A stretch of 12,160 nucleotides of DNA from NCBI GenBank assembly GCA_964407525.1, contig CAYOWC010000137.1:1-12160 (forward strand), read 5' to 3'. The notes below the pieces were generated by a model. That model worked only from the letters and a program-made list of their open reading frames with translations. It was not told where the DNA came from and did not search any database. Positions 6,838-12,160 of this stretch are shown one piece after another. The position numbers and the translations under genes are program-made. This DNA comes from DUZB01 sp964407525. Lineage in GTDB: Bacteria > Desulfobacterota > DSM-4660 > Desulfatiglandales > Desulfatiglandaceae. Each line of letters opens with the position of its first letter. Position 1 is the stretch's first letter.

Positions 6838-8195
6838 TGGAAATATTCCAGCTTTACAGTGAGCAGCTTTTCCAATTTCGGCAGCACTTGTTGAAGAGCG
6901 AATATGATGAGCCTGTCTCCTGGTTTGATCACGGTGTCGCCTTTGGGGATAAGGATCTCGTCCTCGCGAAAAATGGCGCCGACAATAGCCCCTTTTGGCA
7001 TTTTCACCTTGTGCAGGGGGGTGTTGACAATGTCCGACGTTTCCAGGGCTTCGGCTTCAATGGCCTCAGCATGTTCTCCTTTTAAGGGTGCCACCGATAG
7101 AATTTTACCCGGCCTGATATATTGCAGGATAGCCCTGACTGCCGCCAGTCTCGGGCTGACCACGGTATCGATGCCTATGGCGCTCATAAGCGGTAAATAA
7201 CTCAATTTGCTGACGCGGGTGACGCATTTTCGAGTTCCCAGTCCTTTCGCAAGAAGGGATATGAGAATATTGCTTTCTTCATCACCGGTAATGGCAACAA
7301 CGAAGTCCGCACTCCCGATATTCTCTTCTTCCAGAAGTTCTTTGTCGGTTCCGTCTCCATTGATGACCGTCACATGGGAAAGACAGGCTGAAAGTTCAAC
7401 ACATATGGCTTCGTCTTTTTCAATAATTTTAGTGTTGATTTTTGCCTTGTCCATTGCCATGGCCAGGGCCTTGCCTGTCTGTCCGGCACCAATGATAATA
7501 ACCCGTCTCAGGCCTTTTTCTTTGATTCCAAAAAATCCCAGGGTTTGTTCCAATTCCGAGTTTTTGGCAACGAGGTAAACCAGATCTCCCGCCAGGATAC
7601 TGTCGTTGCCGTGGGGAATGATCACCTGGTTTTTTCGTACGATGGCGCCCACCAGGATTTGCTCTTCCGCTTTCGTAAATGAAAGGAGTTTTCGGCCAAC
7701 GAAAGGAGATTTCTTCTCCACTGTAACGCCGATAAGTTTGACTCTCCCCCCCACAAAATCGATGACTTCCGAAGCCCCCGGGATTTCCATTAACCTTTGG
7801 ATACTCTGCACCATTTCAGACTGGGGATTGATCACATGGTCAATCCCAAGGTGATCTTTATCCAACAACGGCAATTCCTGTAGATACTCCTCATTCCTCA
7901 GTCTGGCAATTTTGATCAGGTACGGATTGAGGTTTTTTGCAATCAAACAGGAAACCAGATTGACTTCATCGCTGTTCGTGGTTGCCAACAACATATCGGC
8001 ATCCTTGATCCCCGTATTTTTGAGGAGTCGAGGACTTGTCCCTGAACCCAAAAAAGCCTGCACATCCAGGTGTTCGGTGACACGCCTGATCTGTTCCGGG
8101 TTCTGATCAATCAGAACAACGTCCTGGTTTTCTTCCGACAGTCGCTGGGCGATATGGAATCCCACTTCGCCCGCGCCCACGATGATCACCTTCAA
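6834..8195 (-). CDS. trkA: Trk potassium uptake regulatory subunit TrkA
   Basis: Cytoplasmic gating subunit that binds NAD(H) or ATP and controls TrkH. About 453 residues, with two RCK repeats as in full-length TrkA. The first Rossmann unit has VIIVGAGEVG at the N-terminus with LIDQNP at the end of strand 2, and its TrkA_C unit lies around VIDFVGG...LIGVTV. The second Rossmann unit has VIIIGAGQTG near residue 234, with a TrkA_C unit at the end (PKGAIVGAIF...GDRLIIFA). I chose the TTG at 8195: GGGAGGG at 8201-8207 sits 6 bases upstream, and the protein then begins directly with the first Rossmann strand. A GTG at 8210 would add five residues and place that ribosome-binding site inside the gene. 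It follows a receiver gene by 82 bases and overlaps trkH. Confidence 0.93.
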   Translation of the reverse strand: MKVIIVGAGEVGFHIAQRLSEENQDVVLIDQNPEQIRRVTEHLDVQAFLGSGTSPRLLKNTGIKDADMLLATTNSDEVNLVSCLIAKNLNPYLIKIARLRNEEYLQELPLLDKDHLGIDHVINPQSEMVQSIQRLMEIPGASEVIDFVGGRVKLIGVTVEKKSPFVGRKLLSFTKAEEQILVGAIVRKNQVIIPHGNDSILAGDLVYLVAKNSELEQTLGFFGIKEKGLRRVIIIGAGQTGKALAMAMDKAKINTKIIEKDEAICVELSACLSHVTVINGDGTDKELLEEENIGSADFVVAITGDEESNILISLLAKGLGTRKCVTRVSKLSYLPLMSAIGIDTVVSPRLAAVRAILQYIRPGKILSVAPLKGEHAEAIEAEALETSDIVNTPLHKVKMPKGAIVGAIFREDEILIPKGDTVIKPGDRLIIFALQQVLPKLEKLLTVKLEYFQ

Positions 8196-8221
8196 TGAAG
8201 ACCCTCCCACTCTCTTCCCGC

Positions 8222-8257
8222 AGGCCCGAATTGTGGATACTGATCCAACTCGGGCCT
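8222..8257 (-). promoter_or_regulatory. Stem-loop between the receiver gene and trkA
   Basis: AGGCCCGA at 8222-8229 pairs with TCGGGCCT at 8250-8257. Above an asymmetric internal loop, TGGAT (8234-8238) pairs with ATCCA (8243-8247) around a 4-base loop. It ends 26 bases before the TTG start of trkA. There is no T-run on the minus strand, so it is more likely a processing or attenuation structure than a plain terminator. It could set different transcript levels for the signalling genes and trkAH. Confidence 0.45.
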
Positions 8258-8277
8258 TTGTAACCGAATGGCTGACG

Positions 8278-8703
8278 TTACCAGCCTCTTTCAGCCAGGA
8301 TGTGCCTTACTTTTTCTTCTGCTTTTTTCTGCACCAGAACCATTTTCCTGGTGTGGGCTTTTTTAATTTTTTCGGTCAGGACTTTCAGGTCCGCCGGCTT
8401 TTCAAGGAGATCTGTGGCACCCAGTTTCATGGCCTCCACCCCTTTTTGTACCGTGGCATGCCCAGTGAGAAGAATGACCTGTAAATCCGGATTCTTCTTT
8501 TTAAGCTCCTTGAGGGTCTCGAGGCCGTCCATTTCGGGCATCTGGAGATCTAAAATGATGGCGTCATAGCTCTCTTCCTGAGCCTTTTTGAGCGCATCTT
8601 TCGGAGAGGTCGTAGTCGTTACATTCATGTCTCTCGCCTCCATACGCTCCGCCATGGTGTCCAGAAATTCTTTTTCATCATCCACCAGCAATACTTTTTC
8701 CAT
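8278..8703 (-). CDS. Stand-alone response regulator receiver protein
   Basis: A 141-residue CheY-like receiver with no DNA-binding or enzymatic output domain. Acidic pocket Asp8-Asp9, phospho-acceptor Asp52 (LDLQMPEMDG), switch Thr80 (LLTGH) and Lys102 (EKPAD) are all present, so it should be phosphorylated normally. After the receiver a charged helical tail of about 25 residues (KKAHTRKMVLVQKKAEEKV) may be a partner-binding extension. The ATG at 8703 has a strong AAAGGAG upstream. It lies between the degenerate kinase gene and trkA, which makes control of the Trk system by protein contact possible but unproven. Confidence 0.92.
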   Translation of the reverse strand: MEKVLLVDDEKEFLDTMAERMEARDMNVTTTTSPKDALKKAQEESYDAIILDLQMPEMDGLETLKELKKKNPDLQVILLTGHATVQKGVEAMKLGATDLLEKPADLKVLTEKIKKAHTRKMVLVQKKAEEKVRHILAERGW

Positions 8704-8722
8704 TTTATTCTCCTTTCTTGAT

Positions 8723-8746
8723 AGCTGTTAGCTGTTAGCTGTTAGC
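8723..8746. repeat. Tandem 7-base repeat forming the 3' end of the degenerate kinase gene
   Basis: AGCTGTT is repeated three times in tandem plus three bases. On the minus strand it encodes the final Leu-Thr-Ala-Asn-Ser of the kinase-like protein and its TAA stop, and runs on toward the ribosome-binding site of the next receiver gene. Because the unit is 7 bases, a change of one unit would shift the frame at the C-terminus. Confidence 0.75.
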
Positions 8747-9411
8747 GCTTGATCTATGTCTTTTGGTAAAAACAGGTGGATTTCCCCTGCTTTTTCATCC
8801 TGTTGGATCGTTGCATTCAGCATTCGCAACAGGGCCTTCTCTTTTTCCGTTGGAAATGCTGGCTCCGATAGGTTTGAGAGTTCTTCGAGACCGGTAACCC
8901 TTATTTTTACCGAAGCCTTGCCTGTTTCAAAGGTGAGCCCAACGGTTTTTCCATCTCCTGATACGTCCATGGCAAAATCCAGCATTTGCCAGATAAGATT
9001 CTGCAAATGAAAAGGCGATGTGATCACAGCGGAAGCATCGGAGGATGGCTGGAGTTTCAGTGTGATGCTTCGCATATCCGCAAATCTTTGGGCCAGGCCC
9101 ACAGCCAGTTCAAGGGTTTCCTTTATGCCGACGCTTCTTTGAAACTCATCCACGCTGTGTGCCAGTCCGTTCATGTTAGCAGTGATTCCGTCTGCTCGCT
9201 GGATCTGGGCCATAACTCTCTGGGATATGACCTGGATACGTTCAGGGTCGATGGGTATGCCCTTTTCCGCCATCAAGTTGTAGTCTTCCAGAAGGCCTGC
9301 GCTCTCATTGATGATGGCCATGATATTCTTGATTTCATGGGATATGGATGCCGTCATTTTTCCGAAAAACTGAAGTTCGGATGCGATTCCGATGCTATTG
9401 CGATCAACCAT
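8728..9411 (-). CDS. Histidine kinase-like protein with degenerate ATP-binding domain
   Basis: A 227-residue soluble protein. The N-terminus carries a dimerisation/phospho-acceptor helix with SISHEIKNIMAIINE (22-36), His25 being the candidate phosphorylated residue. It closely resembles VAHEINNPLAIINE of the Cache kinase nearby, though the Pro of that motif is lost. The C-terminal part aligns loosely with a HATPase fold, but the N-box Asn is replaced (WQMLDFAMD, 141-149, with Phe146 where Asn is expected), and no DxGxG or GTGLGL motif exists. It is unlikely to bind ATP or autophosphorylate. It may act as a phosphotransfer protein, phosphatase or scaffold between the flanking receivers. ATG at 9411 has AGGGGA upstream; 11 bases separate it from the preceding receiver. 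Decay toward a pseudogene is an alternative, but the frame is intact. Confidence 0.85.
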   Translation of the reverse strand: MVDRNSIGIASELQFFGKMTASISHEIKNIMAIINESAGLLEDYNLMAEKGIPIDPERIQVISQRVMAQIQRADGITANMNGLAHSVDEFQRSVGIKETLELAVGLAQRFADMRSITLKLQPSSDASAVITSPFHLQNLIWQMLDFAMDVSGDGKTVGLTFETGKASVKIRVTGLEELSNLSEPAFPTEKEKALLRMLNATIQQDEKAGEIHLFLPKDIDQALTANS

Positions 9412-9422
9412 AATCGGTTCCC

Positions 9423-9782
9423 CTATTTGTTCATCAATTGATTCATTTTATGGAGGAGTTCATCAATGGTCACCGGTTTCAGCAGATAATAGTCCACTCC
9501 GGTCTCAGCGGATCCGGCGGCAAAGTCATCCTGCGAACCGTGCCCGGTCATGAAAATGAATTTCATTCGAGGGCATTTTTCTTTCATCATTTTGTGAAGA
9601 TTAATACCATTAATGCCCGGGATCTTCACGTCGAGAACCGCCAGGTCAAAATCTTCCTGATCGATAAGCGCAAGTGCCGCATCGCCGTTTGTCGTCCAAC
9701 GTGCTTCGATTCCCCTGATGCCCAACCGCTCCGCCAGTGTTTCCACCAGTTCCTGTTCGTCGTCCACTAAGAGTACTCGCAC
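9423..9782 (-). CDS. Stand-alone response regulator receiver protein
   Basis: A minimal 119-residue CheY-like receiver. Asp7-Asp8, phospho-acceptor Asp51 (LDVKIPGING), Thr79 (FMTGHG) and Lys102 (LLKPVT) are intact, and nothing follows the last receiver helix. The start is a GTG at 9782 with GGAG about ten bases upstream, inside the end of the Cache kinase gene. The two genes overlap by 16 bases, which suggests translational coupling and that this is the direct partner of that kinase. With no output domain it must act through another protein or a phosphorelay. Confidence 0.92.
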   Translation of the reverse strand: MRVLLVDDEQELVETLAERLGIRGIEARWTTNGDAALALIDQEDFDLAVLDVKIPGINGINLHKMMKEKCPRMKFIFMTGHGSQDDFAAGSAETGVDYYLLKPVTIDELLHKMNQLMNK

Positions 9783-11521
9783 GAGTTTTTCATCTCCTTT
9801 TCTTTGATGGCGAGGGGCAAGGTAATGGTGAAGGTTGTCCCCCTGTTCACTTCGCTTGTAACATCAATGATTCCCCCCAGCTGTTCCACAAGGCCGTAGG
9901 TAATGGAAAGCCCCAGACCGGTGCCGCCCTTTCCCGTTTTTGTAGAAAAGAAAGGCTCAAAAACTCGCTTGATATCTGATTCCGAAATGCCGCACCCCGT
10001 ATCCGAAATGATCAGGACAATATTATTTTTGTCTGCCATGGAGGCCTTTACCCGAAGATGGCCGTTGTTTTCCATGGCGGCAAAGGCGTTGTTGATGATG
10101 TTCAGAATAACCTGCTGCAGCCTGCCCGCATCCGTATCGATGTTGGGAAGGTTTTCTGCAATTTCAATGGAGATCTGAATGGAGCGGTATTCCGCTTCCT
10201 TGTTCAAAAACCCCAGCACTTCCCGAACCACTTCCTCAAGATTTATGGACTGAACACTCACATCCATATGACGGGCAAAACCCAGCAGCCTTTTGGTGAT
10301 TCTGCCGCAACGGGTCACTGAACCCAGGATGGAATCCAGAAGCCTCATCAGCATGTCGTTTTGTTTATATTCCTCCTTGAAAAGGAACAGGTCTTTCATG
10401 AGCCCTGCTTTTTCGTTGATGATGGCCAGAGGATTGTTTATTTCGTGAGCCACACCGGCCGCCAGCCTTCCAATGGAAGCCATTTTATTGGTGTATTCCA
10501 CCTGATGAAGGCTGACAATCAGTTTCTGGTCGGACTGAAATATCCGGTTGACCAGGTAGGTGGCCCCCCAGAGTATGACGAATAGAATAAAGGCCACACT
10601 GATGGCCAGAAATCCAATGAGTTCTTTCCGGGTATTGTACCACGCTTTCATCAATTCCTGCTTATGCTTTACCACCATCAGGATAAAAGGGGTACCCGTA
10701 ATGTAACGGTAGCCGATCACCAGAGGAATGCCTTTTTTGGTTTCCCACTCAAAAACCCGTGTTTCCGGTGCAAAATCGGGTATGGGTAGGGTAATGCGCT
10801 CCAGAACCTTGCCATGGGATCGGGTCGGCGTTTGCAGCACCCCTTCATGATTAATGATGAACGCATCTCCATGACCGTCTACTTCAAGGTCCGACAGCAG
10901 ATCGTTGAATTTCCCCGTATCGAGTGTCGCCCTGAGCACTCGAAAAAAGCCACCTTCCGATGGGTAGTATTTTACTGCAATGACAATATGTGGAACATGC
11001 CGGAACCCCCTGAACACATCGCTGATATACTCTCCCCGTTTGACGGCCTGTTGGTACCACTCCTGATCGCTGTAATCCTTCCCTATCAGATTGTAGGGAC
11101 CCGCGTACACGCACTGAATTCCCAGATGGTCGATACAGCCCAAGTCCGTAAAACCGCCGTAGCTCTTTTTCAGATTTTCGAGGACCTGTTCCATCCGTTT
11201 CGGGTTTACATTCAGTGTGAAATTATTGTCATGGACGACGAAATCAAGGGCGGATTTACGTTCGTTGAGAAAATAGGACAGGGTCCTGCGGGTGTTGGAT
11301 ACGAGTCTTGATGTCCTTAGCAGGATGTCCGTTTCCACATCATGGCGCGTTGCCCGGTAATCCATAACCGCCATGAACATGAGGGGCGCCAGAACAACCG
11401 CGGACGTCACGAAAACCGCCGCATACCAGGTGCGTCTAAAATTAAACTGAGACCCGTAGGGCCCTGAAGCGAAAAGGCGGTGATCCCAGAATTCCGGTTT
11501 TATCTTGTTCAGGAAGCTCAT
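9767..11521 (-). CDS. Membrane-bound Cache-domain sensor histidine kinase
   Basis: A 584-residue inner-membrane kinase. Membrane segments at about 33-53 and 301-325 enclose a periplasmic region of roughly 245 residues. Its GKDYSDQEWYQQAVKRGEYISDVF (147-170) and AFIINHEGVLQTP (220-232) segments are typical of dCache ligand sensors. The cytoplasmic part has a dimerisation domain with phospho-acceptor His359 (GVAHEINNPLAIINE). An intact HATPase follows: N-box Asn478 (NIINNAFAA), DTGCG (507-511), FEPFFSTK (521-528) and GTGLGL (533-538). It ends with no attached receiver. It is the only complete kinase in the cluster and likely phosphorylates one or more of the three receivers. The ligand cannot be read from sequence. 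ATG at 11521 lies 25 bases after the BON-receiver stop; the ribosome-binding site is poor. Confidence 0.95.
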   Translation of the reverse strand: MSFLNKIKPEFWDHRLFASGPYGSQFNFRRTWYAAVFVTSAVVLAPLMFMAVMDYRATRHDVETDILLRTSRLVSNTRRTLSYFLNERKSALDFVVHDNNFTLNVNPKRMEQVLENLKKSYGGFTDLGCIDHLGIQCVYAGPYNLIGKDYSDQEWYQQAVKRGEYISDVFRGFRHVPHIVIAVKYYPSEGGFFRVLRATLDTGKFNDLLSDLEVDGHGDAFIINHEGVLQTPTRSHGKVLERITLPIPDFAPETRVFEWETKKGIPLVIGYRYITGTPFILMVVKHKQELMKAWYNTRKELIGFLAISVAFILFVILWGATYLVNRIFQSDQKLIVSLHQVEYTNKMASIGRLAAGVAHEINNPLAIINEKAGLMKDLFLFKEEYKQNDMLMRLLDSILGSVTRCGRITKRLLGFARHMDVSVQSINLEEVVREVLGFLNKEAEYRSIQISIEIAENLPNIDTDAGRLQQVILNIINNAFAAMENNGHLRVKASMADKNNIVLIISDTGCGISESDIKRVFEPFFSTKTGKGGTGLGLSITYGLVEQLGGIIDVTSEVNRGTTFTITLPLAIKEKEMKNSCEYS

Positions 11522-11546
11522 AAAATTTCTGCCTAATCCTTAAGCC

Positions 11547-12160
11547 CTACTTCATTTTGCGGATCTTTTCATTGGCCTCTTTCAGGGTTTCCGTTAAGAC
11601 CGCAATATCCACTGGCTTCTGGAGATAGGCGAAGGCACCCAGCTCCATGCAGACCTTTCTGTCGGTTTCCGACCCGTGGCCCGTAAGGATGATCACCTCA
11701 ATTTCAGGACTGGATTTTTTAACGCGCCTCAACACCTCGATGCCGTCGATGCCTGGCATCTTGAGGTCGAGAATCATAACCTCCGGTTCATCATCGTTGA
11801 CCAGTTTGAGGGCCGATTCTCCGTCGTAGGCAACGGCTGATCCCATATCCCGCATCAGCAATCGCTCCGAAAGGGTCTGCACGAACTCTCTTTCGTCATC
11901 CACCAAAAGCACTTTCGACGGGGCCTGAAAATCGACTTTACGATAGATATCTGTCTGATGGTAGTTCTTGCCCACCTTGGTGTTGACCGACGAAACGCCG
12001 GGAACCCGAGCCGCGATGGATTTGAGTTCCTCTTCAAGCCGGCTCAGCATCAGCACATGCTTGTTGATGGTAATGGTGACCATCCCGTCCACGGCATCCA
12101 CTTCAGTACTGTGCCCTTCTCTGCTAAGTGCTGCCCCCACCGTGGCCGCCAGCAGGAAAT
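11547..12160 (-). CDS. BON domain-receiver fusion protein, 5' end outside the window
   Basis: The frame stays open to the window edge. A GTG at 12140 is a possible start, but upstream in-frame codons (FLLAATVGAAL) continue the first BON helix, so the real start is probably outside. Numbered from that GTG, a BON-like unit covers about 1-57 (VDGMVTITI...IAARVPGVSSVNTKV). After a short linker comes a complete receiver: Asp81-Asp82, phospho-acceptor Asp125 (LDLKMPGIDG), Thr153 (LTGHGS), Lys175 (QKPVD). BON domains usually bind membranes or lipids in periplasmic proteins; here one is joined to a cytoplasmic signalling domain. It is first in the visible run of signalling genes and 25 bases ahead of the Cache kinase. 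No DNA-binding output is present in the visible part. Confidence 0.85.
   Translation of the reverse strand, partial: FLLAATVGAALSREGHSTEVDAVDGMVTITINKHVLMLSRLEEELKSIAARVPGVSSVNTKVGKNYHQTDIYRKVDFQAPSKVLLVDDEREFVQTLSERLLMRDMGSAVAYDGESALKLVNDDEPEVMILDLKMPGIDGIEVLRRVKKSSPEIEVIILTGHGSETDRKVCMELGAFAYLQKPVDIAVLTETLKEANEKIRKMK

Noticed and set aside
10814..11311. 165-codon plus-strand frame opposite the sensor kinase
   Set aside because: Antisense to the Cache domain of a well-supported kinase; composition is not protein-like and no start context is seen.

Overview
The window suggests a chromosomal segment of a Gram-negative, probably delta-proteobacterial (Desulfobacterota-like) organism in a draft or metagenome-derived assembly. 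The hints are a lipoprotein-type signal peptide, stand-alone receiver proteins grouped with a Cache-type sensor kinase, and many interspersed GCAAAG-type and GCTGTTAG-type repeats between genes. This taxonomic reading is inference. No rRNA, tRNA, CRISPR array or transposase was seen.

Plus-strand half (1-3756): a small unrecognised lipoprotein gene (155-640) sits between two long imperfect inverted-repeat arms (1-122 and 686-811). A gene-free, repeat-rich stretch of about 600 bases (641-1242) follows, holding an inverted pair of REP-like hairpins, a degenerate AT-rich inverted repeat and a hairpin next to the ribosome-binding site of der. Then come der (ribosome-assembly GTPase), a cyclophilin-like protein overlapping it by 4 bases, and a crotonase-family protein lacking both canonical catalytic glutamates.

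Minus-strand half (12160-3799, converging on the first): read in transcription order it runs BON-receiver fusion (cut by the window edge), membrane-bound Cache sensor histidine kinase, receiver, short kinase-like protein with no recognisable ATP-binding motifs, receiver, trkA, trkH, and then, after an intergenic inverted repeat, a PEP/pyruvate-binding (PPDK_N-like) ATP-grasp protein. The first seven are tightly packed and could be one operon. That would link a phosphorelay with three receivers and no DNA-binding output to TrkAH potassium uptake. This arrangement is the most system-like feature of the window.

The ATP-grasp gene is interrupted by 100 Ns flanked on both sides by the same 36 bases. 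Collapsing the 136 extra bases restores one continuous 411-residue frame, so the gap looks like an unmerged contig overlap, not missing sequence or a broken gene.
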